From Meandrina meandrites (Eukaryota > Cnidaria > Anthozoa > Scleractinia > Meandrinidae), in assembly GCA_963693305.1 (NCBI GenBank), contig OY855916.1, positions 10,360,001-10,424,000 of the forward strand: 64,000 nucleotides of DNA, read 5' to 3'. Below the pieces are notes generated by a model, which was not told the origin of the DNA, did no database searches, and saw only the letters and a list, made by a program, of their open reading frames with translations. The position numbers and the translations under genes were made by a program. Positions within the stretch are counted from its first letter, which is position 1. Each line of letters begins with the position of its first letter. This document shows positions 1 through 10,506 of the stretch, one piece after another.

Positions 1-432
1 TAATTTTAGGCGGTTTTCTGACGTTTTGGAAAAATATTGAAATCCAAGATGGCGGATCCAAGATGGTGGCTGTTTTGACTTCACGATGTAATTGTGACGT
101 GATGTGCCGTCATCATCCCACGTGACGTATATAAAAAGATATATTTTTGGTCAGTTAAGGAGCGGGTAGGGGGGGGGGGGGGGGAATCCGGTCTGAAAAG
201 ATCCAAAAAAGTCCGGTCTGAATTTAAGAAGAGTAGAGGCCAGACGAAGAACATCCCCTGGTCCTCCAGGATGGGGGTTGCAGTTGGGCGGCCGGCTGAT
301 CACCCGCTCCCAGAAAATGTTATTTTTTACAGAAACCGAAACTAAAACTACTATTCATACCGCGAAGCAGGGGTAAAAGGTGTTAGCACCCGGTTGGAAC
401 AACGTGCAAAGGAGTGAATGACGCATAAACCG

Positions 433-660
433 CCGACGAAATTGCTGTCGCCAAAAGTGTGGGTGACGATCGGGCAATGGAATGTAAGGACAATGTTTGA
501 GACTGGTAAGTGTGCCCAGATGATCAAGGAGATGCAGAGGTATGGTATTAGTATTCTAGGAGTAAGTGAAATGAGATGAAACTCTTGTGGGAAGTTGAGG
601 GTAGCTACAGGCGAAACTGTGCTATACTCATGAGAGAGGAGTTGGCTTCATTCTGTCCAA
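433..660 (+). pseudogene. LINE fragment, APE-type endonuclease (5' part)
   Basis: Reading from about 466 gives a peptide with the motif QWNVRTMFETGKCAQ followed by GISILGVSEMR, then a TGA where a Trp is expected, then a GKLRVATGETVLYS-like stretch. This is the N-terminal part of the apurinic-like endonuclease of non-LTR retrotransposons (RTE/CR1-like; exact clade not resolved). The domain should nick target DNA during target-primed reverse transcription. It is broken by stops and interrupted at 661 by an insert; the frame resumes near 1665. It is a dead copy. Confidence 0.75.
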
Positions 661-664
661 TTAA

Positions 665-1660
665 CCCTTTAACCGGCAATCGCACAAATTTGTACGAAAA
701 GCAGCAGCAATGTTTTGAAAATCTGCAGCTTTCACAGATCTGGAGATATGATAGTAATAATCTCTTGTTACGACAAAGTGATAAATCTTGAAGCGTTTAA
801 AGCCAATTAACTGGCTACAGCTCTGGCTTTTCGTTTCATATGGCTATTTGTTCCGCAGGAAATCCAAACATGCTCATTTTCTACTTCATTCGAAAGCAAC
901 AAAAAACACACATCTTTCCCTTCAAATTTTTTAATAAAAAAAAACAATTCTAAATCTAAAATGTTGCATTTACAGCAGACGTCAAGCCTTCTACTTTTCG
1001 TTCAGTAAGAAAATTTGCCATCAAACCTTCAACGGACTGAACAATTACCATTCGATTAGAGCTATGCTTGCCAACCCCCAGATTCTCCTATACTTGACCG
1101 AAAGGAATGCTTGGGAAATTAGACACTTCAGCCGCATGCAACACAACCTACCTCCATTTCACGTGTTTTTTATAAGTGTCGAGCCAGCCAATTCTACCGG
1201 CAAAATATTGCACCGATTGCATTATTTAGAAGTCAAATCTCGTCCAAATTGCCTTGGTGGGTCTTCGAATCCAGCCACAGAACGGCCAGAGAGACAACTT
1301 CACTCATGAACAACCATGTTTCCATACATATAGTTTTGGCGTTCCAATCACCGTCAAATCATCTCTCACTCCTGGTTTCTTTCAGAAGTTTGCCTGTGCA
1401 CAAAATTCAAGCTTCATGATGCCAGCCTGGGGGCCTCTGCAGTGGAAAATGGCTCTAAAAGCACTTATAAACCGAAAACTTACCAGATTTGAGCCGAACT
1501 GCTCGACTTATCGAGCAAGCAACGGCCGAATGCTGACGTCACAATGAAAATTTGAGCCCTCGGTGTTACTAAACAGCGCATAGTTTCAATTAAACTTTTT
1601 ATATGCGATCACGAAATTGTAGAGACTGCCTATGCTCAGAAAAAACTCTTTTAAGAAGGG
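665..1660. mobile_element. TTAA-flanked insert in the LINE fragment (piggyBac-like, non-autonomous?)
   Basis: The LINE endonuclease frame is interrupted by 996 bp flanked on both sides by TTAA (661-664 and 1661-1664). The insert starts CCCTTTAAC and its reverse complement starts CCCTTCTTAA, so only about five terminal bases match. TTAA duplication is typical of piggyBac-type elements. No transposase frame is present. The family assignment rests on the TTAA sites and the clean interruption of the LINE frame. Confidence 0.4.
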
Positions 1661-1664
1661 TTAA

Positions 1665-1812
1665 GCTGCACAACGTCTGCTGGAATAGGAACCAGTGTCT
1701 GAGAAGATAATCAGAGCCCGGGTCATCTCAAGGTGGCAGCCGGTTACCATCTTGCAATGCTATGCTCCAACAAACGGGGCAACGGAGGAGAAACTTTTGA
1801 ATAAACTGTCGA
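1665..1812 (+). pseudogene. LINE fragment, endonuclease continued
   Basis: After the TTAA-flanked insert the endonuclease reading continues with a peptide like RARVISRWQPVTILQCYAP followed by TNGATEEKLLNKL. The LQCYAPTN motif is a core piece of the APE endonuclease fold. The reverse transcriptase is absent, so this is a 5' fragment. Confidence 0.7.
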
Positions 1813-2103
1813 AATTAAATAACTTTTTTTCAAGTTGCTGTGATGAACTACTTTAATATGTTTAATATATTTAGGTACATCTAAAATATCTGCTTACTAT
1901 TCAAAAAAGGTCATTGACCTAATTTGTGACGTGTTTACTATGGCTATCGAAATCTTTAGCGAATTTGCATAATTGTAAACCCATGATAATTTTTGATAAT
2001 TTTTACAGACTGATTCTATCCATGGAAAATTTGTATGACTGATCGGAAGTTAAAAAACCTGATGTACGTTTGAGAGAAGAAGGCTGTCCCTTCAGGTCTT
2101 AGA
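1813..2103 (+). promoter_or_regulatory. Upstream region of the receptor gene
   Basis: These 290 bp precede the signal-peptide exon. The part from about 2040 (GACTGATCGGAAGTTAAA, a GTACGTTTGAG-like stretch, then GAATGGCTGTC) is similar to the sequence before the second signal-peptide exon at 52735-52804, so both genes probably share a duplicated promoter/5'UTR. I cannot place a transcription start. Confidence 0.4.
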
Positions 2104-2158
2104 ATGGCTGTCAAAAGATTTGTACTTTTACTCCTTGTTCTACCTTTCACTCAGACAG
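2104..2158 (+). CDS. Receptor exon 1: signal peptide
   Basis: The exon encodes MAVKRFVLLLLVLPFTQT, a short basic N-terminus followed by a Leu-rich hydrophobic core typical of a secretory signal peptide. It ends ACAG|GTGAGT in phase 1, matching the phase-1 start of every Ig exon. A near copy (MAVKLFLLLLLVVPFIRA) with the same phase lies at 52805, which supports both as real exons. Confidence 0.85.
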
Positions 2159-4529
2159 GTGAGTTGTTTAATGCAGCTTTATGGCCTTTCAGCAAAGAAT
2201 GACGACGATTCTGTTGCAATGAGCGTTTTATGCCGCTGTCTGTTAACTTCCCGGTATCAGTAGTATTAGCAACTTAGCTATCTCGTGAATATATTACCTA
2301 GTTAAACCTAACACATTTGCCAATCGCGGCCTAGAGTTTGCATTGTAGTACGTCTGAACAAAGTATCAGTTTATTTATAGATATTCTGATTAGATTCCCT
2401 ATAACTATTGATCAAAACTCAAATTTTCACGGTTGTTCGTAGGCTTCTGAGTCCGATGCTAAAGGAACAATGAGCAAGCTTCCTCTCTTCGTTCATTGTT
2501 TAGTATATAGACAGTTTCTTTTGAATTCAAGGGAAAGGCCATAAGTTTCCTGTCTATCTCGATTGAGTAAGAACACCTATGGAAGACGTCGGAGCAGAAT
2601 TCAAATAGATATTCAGTAGACAAACGATATTCAGAATTTGGAAGAACAAAATGCTTCTCGCAGGACAGAGCCAAAGCTCCCGGCCTGCCGCCCGAAATGA
2701 TGATCTTTCGAGATTTAAACGTATATTACAATCAAAAATATGTTAAGCGAAAGCATCATGGCCGTTAAATTCTAATTGAATTTTTGTTTAGCTTAGAGTC
2801 ATGAATGAATGCTCACCAGGAATCTGGCCCGTCAAATTAGACCGTTTAATTTCGCAAACTTTAAGCATCAATCTAATCCGTTGACACAATTCACTCATTT
2901 GGAGACTTACTTTGCATTAGGCAATATTTCGTACAAACTACCTCGCAAATTTTGCTGCGACTTCAGTACAAACACGTTGCTTGGTGTAATCAATGTACAA
3001 CGTTCTCGCTGCAGCAAACTTTGCACGTAGTATAATCAAGTTGCACTTTTCGCAGTGATCAAGGCAACGCTGCAACAATGTGTTTACGTTGCCTTTACAC
3101 TAAACAAGTTAAGTGCAACAGTGGGCTTTTCACCCCAACATATTATGAGTCTTCCATTGTAGTCCACCATTAGAAAGTGAGTCAAAACTACTGCTCGCGC
3201 CCTACAAAGAGCGAGAGATGTGTTCCACGGCATACATTCTCCACGAGTACCCAGTTGACAGCTAGCCTGTCGGTCAGTATAAAACACAAACTGCGGACTG
3301 TGGACTGCGGACTGCGGACTAGATATTAGTTATGGACCAGACAATAAAACGCAGACTACGGACTGCGGACTGATTAAATAAAATACGGACTAGGGTACTG
3401 AACGCGGACATTTCTGCAAAGTAAGCGCGGTGCGTGAAGGTAGTGGTAATTTCGCGCCATAACTGTCATGAGCTGGTCACTGCGCATCCACTAGATGACT
3501 GGCATCGGAGGTAAGAGATGCGATTTTTTTAAAATTCTTCTTTGCTCGCTCAGGTTTGATTCGAAAGGAAGCAAAATTAAGATATTATAGGAGTAAAATG
3601 CCTTACAGACTTTTTTTAAGTTCACGAATAAGGAAATTCGCCAATTTTATAAATCTATTTATTTGATAAAGACGGCCCTATATTTACTATTTTAAGACAT
3701 CCCCGAGATCTACAGTACCGATGATGAGGGCAAGCGTCTTCTCAGTGTATCGTCTGATGGACTTTAAAAATATTAAATTGGGCTTGGTATTATATTGATG
3801 TAAACGGCCTGTTTACATGAAGCTACTACCAGACCGGCACAGTCATTAAATTTGATAACCCAGACCAAAACAAACTATTAGCCAATCAAACCTCACGTTT
3901 AAGTTCACGTGGCATGTTATCGTAGCAATCTTCTTCTTTCAATATGGCGGCCATTTCACTGTGAAAAAATTGCAATAGGGCGCTTTAAAATTTATAATTC
4001 GATTCCCGCGCAGAAATCGTAGCGGCGAAAGTTTTTAAGAAAGGTGGTAAGAGCCTCTGCGGAACGAATCTCTCCAGACCATTTCCAAACGGCTCTGATT
4101 GAGCAAAAAAACAATCCTTTGTATTGCTTTTGCCCAATCGGTGAACAGTATCTTTAGAGTCACTTTCGTTATGGAACGTCAAAAAAGGCAAAAAGTTGAA
4201 CAATCACGTTTCCTTTTAACAATAACTTTGGCGTTACCCGGTAGTTAGTTTATATAGACAATCATTTAACAAAAAGTCTCGCCGGGGTGCCAAAAGACCA
4301 AAACTTTATCTTGCAAATCATTTCAACCTAAGGAGATCATTTGACCGTTTAAAATCACCGATTTGTCTCAAATAGAACCAGAGATATCTTTATTTCCCTT
4401 GACGCTTTAATAGACAAGCGACTCGCCGGCGAGTGACGACAGTCGAGAAGTTTATCTTGCAAAAAAATGAATAAGTAAACATGTTTCAACGGATCGTTAA
4501 AACCTCCCATAGAACATCGCTTCTATTAA
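2159..4529 (+). other. Intron 1, 5' part; nothing coding recognised
   Basis: No Ig-like or other recognisable exon is seen. Pieces near 2180-2290 and 2797-2840 (for example AATCTGGCCCGTCA) are similar to the start of the intron after the second signal-peptide exon (53100-53460), showing that the duplication includes intron sequence. A short run of GGACTGCGGACTGTGGACT repeats lies at about 3290-3372. Confidence 0.5.
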
Positions 4530-5145
4530 CAGGGGCGTAGCGTCCATATACGCACGTACGCCTCAGCGTACAGCTGACATCTGAGAAAATGTTTTTTTTT
4601 TGGAATTGCCTAAAAACGTTTTTCTCATTAAATTTGCTGGATGATAATTTCATATTTGGGCTTTTTTTATTATTTCTCGTAACATTGTTAACGTACCCTG
4701 TGTCAACATGCACTGCTGAACGTAGCTTCAGTAGTATAAATAGACTAAAATCTCCTCTGCGAAGTACGATGACGGACGAAAGATTGAGCACCCTAGCAAT
4801 ACTTCATATACATAAACACAAGAACGTGGATATTGACAGTTTGGTAATGGAGTTTGCCCGTGTTAAGGGTCGACGCCTCGCCCTTTGCTTGTGACCTGTC
4901 TCCGTTGTTTTTGAACACTGACTGTAGCTTACAGAAAACAATAGAGCATTCTACTGCATTTTTGCCGCAATATTTATTGAAAATGCTCCGCAGAAAAACC
5001 AGGAGATTGCATTTCCGAGACCCTAAATTTCAGAATTTTCTGAGGGAGCATGCCCCCAGGTCCCGTTAGTTGCAAGCGCCTTCGGCGCTTAGAAAAAAAA
5101 TTCCTTATCGTGCGTACATCTTCAGAAACCCACGCTACGCCCCTG
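4530..5145. mobile_element. Deleted hAT-type transposon
   Basis: The ends are CAGGGGCGTAGCGT at 4530 and its reverse complement ACGCTACGCCCCTG ending at 5145, a hAT-like terminal inverted repeat. Both sides are flanked by ATTAA (4525-4529 and 5146-5150), a possible short target duplication. Inside is only the C-terminal piece of a transposase. At 616 bp the element is a deletion derivative. Confidence 0.75.
4660..4894 (+). pseudogene. hAT transposase C-terminal dimerisation domain fragment
   Basis: The frame gives VSTCTAERSFSSINRLKSPL followed by an RSTMTDERLSTLAILHIHK-type stretch, the hallmark of the hAT family C-terminal dimerisation region (ERSFS..N..K...R..M...RL..L). The catalytic domain and BED zinc finger are missing, so it cannot transpose by itself. 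Confidence 0.8.
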
Positions 5146-5378
5146 ATTAAACGAGATCATTTCATCGTTTAAGTCACCGATTGACGCCGAAATGAACCAG
5201 ATATATCATTATTTTCCATCCTTGCCGTGACACTTCAATAGACATTTAGCAAACATGTGCCGAAAAGGAAAAGTTAATAAATGATCATAAATGTCCACAA
5301 AATCGCTGATTTACGCCAACTAGAACCAGATATATCATTATCTTGTCTATTTACACTGTAGTATACTTTATTGGTGTG

Positions 5379-5380
5379 TT

Positions 5381-5459
<79 letters not shown>

Positions 5460-5462
5460 TCT
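5379..5462 (+). repeat. (TTTA)n microsatellite
   Basis: About 20 uninterrupted copies of TTTA. It creates a spurious open frame of Leu-Phe-Ile-Tyr repeats. Confidence 0.98.
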
Positions 5463-6011
5463 AAGAGGTAATCGCACAAACATTTTTGTGACTTTTTGTA
5501 TCCACATGTCGTTAAAATATTTCCGAAGTATTTTATTTTGTTGGAATTTTATTTTCAACAATAAGCCCTGAACTCCAGCTACAGCAAAATATGACTGGGA
5601 GCACCCTTTATTATTGTTTCTTTTTTTGGCATTTATATGCCATTAATAAATGTCAAGGATAAAATATTTAACAGCTTCGTTGCAAGCTATTTTGTCACAA
5701 TGTCTTGGGCGCCTTATTATTTAATAGTCCGGATTTGCAAACACAAAACGGAAAATTCTACTTGGGACTTTTAATGTAATTTCTTATCACTACGTAATTT
5801 ATGTGATGGAGCAATTCATTTCGCTGATGTTTTCTACACTAGCAGCGTTCTCATTCCTTCGATTTCAGCGGCTGACGTTTTACTGATATAGCGGACTTTC
5901 GATTGGCCCGCAGGCACATAATTTGAATTAATTGTTGCGTCCATGTTATATTTTATATTTCAAATTTAAAAGTTTACTGATTCCAAAAAGCAAAAAGGCC
6001 AAGAAAAGAAA

Positions 6012-6095
6012 GAAAAAAAGTTCGGATTCGAACCAACTACCGGACAAATGGCGCCTATTAAAAAGAACTGCTCTCTATCAACTGAGCTATAAAAG
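6012..6095 (-). pseudogene. tRNA-Lys-like remnant (or SINE head)
   Basis: On the minus strand TAGCTCAGTTGATAGAG resembles an A box and GGTTCGAATCC matches a B box, separated by a stretch with TTCTTTTTAAT that could be a Lys anticodon loop. The acceptor stem does not pair, so it is a pseudogene or tRNA-derived SINE head, not a working tRNA. Confidence 0.4.
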
Positions 6096-6149
6096 CTTTA
6101 TACTGAAGAGGCTGTTCGTTTTAATAATTTAAACATTTTATTTGAAGGT

Positions 6150-6800
6150 TTTTTAAGAGCACGTTGCAAACAATTGCTTATTTCTGTGCTGTTAAATGAT
6201 TTTCGCCAAAAATTAAAAATGTAGGGTTAACAAGAGTCATTCAGAGATAATTTTCACCAAATTGTAGGTCGAAAGGTTTAATATTCGGCACGTTGCAAAG
6301 AATTGCAGATTTCTCGGCTCCTCGTTGATTAACACAAATACAAAATTAAAGGCTTAATAAGAGACATATCGAGATACTTTCAACCTTGTTTCAGATCGAA
6401 AAGTTAAACAGTGGAATTGTAGAATTATTTATTCGTTTTGGTTACAGATCCATACAGAGAATGTATGGGCATGTTGCACTGAATTGCAAATTTCTCGGTT
6501 CATAAATGATCTTCACCAAAACTAAAAACGTATGATTAATAAGAGTCATAGAAAGATACTTGTCTCCAAATTTTAGGTCAGAAGGTGTAGTATTCGTGCT
6601 GTAGAATTATTTAATGGTAGAAATGATTTACATATTTACAGAGAATGTATGGGCAAATTGTACATAAGTGCATATACCTCGGCTATTAATGATTCCTATC
6701 AGACAACTTTTTTTCCCTTAATACCAATCACATTTAGAAGCTTACCACAAAATTTCAGTTCAATAGGTCTAGCATTCGGGCTAAACGAACACTATTATTT
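6150..6800 (+). repeat. Interspersed tandem repeat, roughly 180-200 bp unit, copy 1
   Basis: Units recur around ACAGAGAATGTATGGGCA, TTGCAAATTTCTCGG, AATAAGAGTCATAGAAAG and GTAGAATTATTTA. The same set of units is found at 29930-30545. No coding capacity is seen. Confidence 0.75.
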
Positions 6801-7100
6801 CATTTTATTACTTTTATTTATTTACATTTGTTTATACACTGTAAAAAACATCAGGTCAGTAATACTTATATACTATAAGTTATAATAAAAATTAATGCTA
6901 ATAAGCTACTAATAAACAGTATTATTCCTAGATAAAAAGAAAACCAGCATTCATAGCAAGCAGGCAGTAATAATGACTTGCTGGATTCCTTTTCGGTAAA
7001 ACTGCGATGCGAGCTAGATTTTAACCTGCGAAGAACGTCTAAACGCAGATTAGCTAGATTTGAAATACGATAGCTTTGTTGTTTCACTGTACAGTGACTA

Positions 7101-7396
7101 CCTTAATGTTACTTATTTTCGCAGGACTTAATTTTCGCGATTTTCGCGATTTTCAAAAAATCGCCAAATTAAAGACTCGCGAAAAAACGTTTTGCGAAAA
7201 TCAAACACGCTATGCTAAAATTAAAATCAGTTGTGCCAAATCTGAAACTAACAGTTTGTTTATGCAGACAATTTACGCGAAATTAAGCTCCCTTTAAAGT
7301 ATTTTTTATGGTCAAATCACGAAATTTAAGCCCCGCGAAATATGCCCGTTCCATTTTCACGTAATTAAGTTCCCGCGAAAATAAGTAACAGTAAGG
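7101..7396. mobile_element. TA-flanked MITE
   Basis: The ends are CCTTAATGTTACTTATTTTC and the reverse complement of the right end, CCTTACTGTTACTTATTTTC; the similarity continues into a CGC-GGA-CTTAATT-like stretch. TA flanks both sides, as for Tc1/mariner-type MITEs. It is rich in TTTTCGCG and has no transposase. Confidence 0.7.
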
Positions 7397-8513
7397 TATT
7401 GTAAATTTCGCTCTACTCGATCGGCTGCTGTTTTCTTAAGTTTTTCTCACAAAACCTAGTTCAACAATACTACACAAACCAAACTTATGGCAATGTAATA
7501 ACAAAGATATCCCTGTACGTGTATGCGTATATACGCGTCTAAGCCTCTTGTTATTACCCGCTGGTCAGCGGAATTGCAAAACATGTTTACTGGGCAACCA
7601 TGACGACTTCAACACGGTCAAAGTGTGTTATTCAGCGAACCCCACTCAAGTGGGGTTCGTGCATATTTATGAGTCTTGTATCTTAGTAACGCTCAATGCT
7701 TTTTTACGTCACGTCCCATTGGGATTCTCAACTTGGGACTAATTTTAAAAACCGGTTTTTGCGTTCCAAACATTGAAGATATTTCTAGTAGTAAGTTTCC
7801 GATACTACTTTGAAAGCGCTTCAAAGAAAAGACAGAAACCATTTTAATGCACGCTTAAGAATCGGCGCAAGAAGTTATCTTGCACCGCAAGAATACGCAA
7901 GCGGTCGCAAGACGGTTAACACAACTTTTTTGCGGTTTACCTGTGAAAACTTCCAAAATGCAAGAACTTGAAAATCTAACCTCTACCGTTCGAAGAGAGT
8001 CTTGGAATGTTAGCAAAATCTTTCTGGCACTGAGGTTTCCTTATCTGGCGGCGAATCTATACAGGCGCCCATGTGTAAACAATCGGTCGCGATGATGTTT
8101 CACGAATGTGTTTCCATTAATTCTTCGTTTAGTCAAAGAATAATAGAACGCTAAAACTATTTGCAGCTGAAAGTCGCAAGAGAGAAAATTCCAATCAAGG
8201 GTAGTAAGGAAACTAGAATGCCTTGAACTAGAATGCTGAATGGCGAAGAAGGAAATGCCTTTTTCCACTCTGTTTACATTACCGTCGCCGTGAATGTAAC
8301 ACCGGCGAGTTGCCGATAAAATGCAAATAGGTGCGAGGAGTGAATACCAGAATCTTCGAATTTGTCTGATACATTCATTCGTGTTCAGCGAGTTAGGAAC
8401 AAACCTCTAATTCGTGCCTTTTCGTGACTGCTCATTATTAAAAGCTAAGCGTGAAGAGACCGGGACACGCTGTCACACTCATGTTAAACAACTGGAAGAA
8501 GCCGACATTTGCG
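7397..8513 (+). other. Intron sequence; no gene recognised
   Basis: A perfect hairpin CGAACCCCACT/AGTGGGGTTCG with a 2-nt loop lies at 7636-7659. Otherwise nothing is recognised. Confidence 0.5.
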
Positions 8514-9056
8514 GGTTGTTTGTAATCCGTGGAACGACGGAACACGGAACGGCGGAACGACGGAACGAGAAACAACGGAACGGGATTTTTTTTTCTGTTT
8601 TTTTTTTTTTTTTTAATAAAAAAAAACAACAACAAAGAAAAAGTAAATATATCTCACAAAATAAAGGGCATGCATATATTCTTTATCCTTCGAAGTCGAT
8701 CTAGAGCCAGGTTGTCGAGTTCATTTCGAGTGTGGATTTCAAGGAGAAGCGTGACTGCCCTTCGGACTTGCTCGCCCCAATCGAGACAATGAAACGTACA
8801 AAGTCGAAGCAAGTCAAAAAAGCCGTTGACAAAATAAATAGAAGGGCCTGAAAAGTTACTTATTTCGTAAGAAAAAAACAAAGAACAGAAATGAAAAGCC
8901 CACAACAAGGGGTATTCTAAGTTGGTCACCCATCCAAGTACTAACCCCGCCCAACAGAGCTTAACTTCAGCGATCGGACAAGAACCGTTGCTTTCCATGT
9001 GGTATCAGATAGCGCGTAAATCAGCTAACGAAAGTCCAGTTTCGGCAACGAAAGTG
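8514..9056 (-). repeat. 5S-headed repeat, inverted arm 1
   Basis: The minus strand begins near 9056 with a GGCACTTTCGTTGCCGAAAC-like leader, then a 5S-rRNA-like stretch, then about 250 bp including GAACTCGACAACCTGGCTCT, then T- and A-rich runs, ending in a TTCCGTCGTTCCGCCG-type repeat. The same order occurs on the plus strand at 9553-10506. A 5S head suggests a SINE3-like RNA polymerase III element. Confidence 0.75.
8898..9013 (-). pseudogene. 5S rRNA-like sequence, copy 1
   Basis: The minus strand reads GATACCACATGG, then CGGTTCTTGTCCGATCGCTG, AAGTTAAGC, GTTGGGCGGGGTTAGTACTT and GGATGGGTGACC, then TTGTGGGCTTTT. This follows eukaryotic 5S rRNA end to end, including the internal promoter region and a terminal T run. 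Many differences from a canonical cnidarian-type 5S and the attached repeat body argue for a 5S-derived SINE or pseudogene. Confidence 0.7.
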
Positions 9057-9594
9057 CCAAATTGTTCAAAAGATCTACCGGTATTTCTTGTTCTCTATTT
9101 GCATGACTCTGGTAACAACCTTCCTTTAATGGTTTACAAATTTCGGGATAGTTGCAGATGCAGGCACACGCTGCAGACACTCAAAGATTGAAGATGAAGA
9201 TCACTGAAGATTGTACATGTCAAGTAAAACAATTTTTACTGGTTAAAACAGTTTTGCAACCCTCCTAGGGGTTAGCGACTTTATACTTACAAATTCAACT
9301 TTTTTATCATGTCTATGAAGAGATATTTATACAAACGGAACACGCCGGCCGTTAACCCGGGTTCATTCTATACTGCCGCAAGACAAATTTCCGGTCCTGT
9401 TGGTGTCTAGCGTTCTCGTTAGCCGGTCAAAATTGTTGCGCAAGATGTCATCCAAGGATAAGGAAGTTCTTATTTTTCAAAATGGAGTGCTAAGGATCAA
9501 ACAAAAAAAATCGCAGAAATTTACAATTCCTGAACATGAGGCGCCTATAAGGCACTTTCGTTGCCGAAACTGGACTTTCGTTAGCTGATTTACG

Positions 9595-10125
9595 CGCTTT
9601 CTGATACCACATGGAAAGCAACGGTTCTTGTCCGATCGCTGAAGTTAAGGCGGGGGTACACCTGAAGCCTGTCTTTCTGCCGCTTAACTTGCGTTTAATG
9701 CGAATATCTCGCTGCCGTTTCAAGCATTCCCAAAACCCTTAGCTCATCTCAAAAAGCTATGTTTAGCGGTGTTTTGTAAATTTTGGGGTGATTTTTGGGG
9801 ATGTTTGGGAAGAGAAAGTTTTTCTCAAAGGATTAGTAAAATTTGGAGAAATAAGAAATATTAAAGATTTAATGTGATTTGAAAATTAGAAATTGAAGTT
9901 AAAAATTAGTAGATGGACACCTAAACAGTCCCCTGACAACCTGGGGTGCTCTTGCGTGGGGGTCAACTGTCTGTTGGTGTTTCAAAAATAATTTTCTTTC
10001 CTCTATCCCTTCCTTAAACCTCTTAAAATTTCACTCAAAATCAGGTATACCCCCACCTTAAGCCCTGTTGGGCGGGGTTAGTACTTGGATGGGTGACCAA
10101 CTGAAAATACCCCTTGTTGTGGGCT
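9595..10125 (+). pseudogene. 5S rRNA-like sequence, copy 2, interrupted
   Basis: The 5' part (9595-9648) ends GCTGAAGTTAA and the 3' part resumes at 10058 with TTAAGCCCTGTTGGGCGGGG and GTACTTGGATGGGTGACC. The 409-bp TTAA-flanked insert splits it, so it cannot make a normal 5S transcript. Confidence 0.7.
9649..10057. mobile_element. TTAA-flanked non-autonomous element inside the 5S-like sequence
   Basis: TTAA sits at 9645-9648 and 10058-10061. The left end is GGCGGGGGTACACCTGA and the reverse complement of the right end is GGTGGGGGTATACCTGA, so 15 of 17 bases match. The uninterrupted arm at 8898-9013 shows the empty-site arrangement. TTAA target choice points to a piggyBac-like mobiliser. No coding frame is present. 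Confidence 0.75.
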
Positions 10126-10506
10126 TTTCATTTCTGTTCTTTGTTTTTTTCTTACGAAATAGTAACTTTTGAGGCCTTTCTATTGTTTTTTTTTTGTCAA
10201 CGGCTTTTTTGACTTGCCTCAACTTTGTACGTTTCATTGTCTCGATTGGGGCGAGCAAGTCCTAAGGGCAGTCACGCTTCTCCTTGAAATCCTCACTCGA
10301 AATGAACTCGACAACCTGGCTCTAGATCGACTTCGAAGGATAAAGAATATATGCATGCCCTTTATTTTGTGAGATATATTTACTTTTTCTTTGTTGTTTT
10401 TTTTTTTGTAAAAAAAAAAAAAAAACAGAAAAAAATCCCGTTCCGTTGTTTCTCGTTCCGTCGTTCCGCCGTTCCGTGTTCCGTCGTTCCGCGGATTACT
10501 AACAAC

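Larger units (their letters stand above)
5146..6149 (+). other. Intron sequence with a TTTA array; no gene
   Basis: The region contains a (TTTA)n microsatellite and a tRNA-like remnant, both listed separately. No coding signal is recognised. Confidence 0.5.
9553..10506 (+). repeat. 5S-headed repeat, inverted arm 2
   Basis: This is the plus-strand counterpart of 8514-9056, about 497 bp away. It shares the GGCACTTTCGTTGCC leader, the 5S-like head, the body and the TTCCG-type tail. Its 5S-like head is split at 9649-10057 by a TTAA-flanked insert. Confidence 0.75.

Noticed and set aside
5371..5571. Leu-Phe-Ile-Tyr-rich small protein
   Set aside because: Translation of the (TTTA)n microsatellite.
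6012..6095. Functional tRNA-Lys gene
   Set aside because: A and B boxes are present but the acceptor stem does not pair.
8654..8998. A 114-residue frame conserved between the two 5S-headed repeats
   Set aside because: It starts within the 5S-like sequence and is shared only because the repeats are similar; no protein family recognised.
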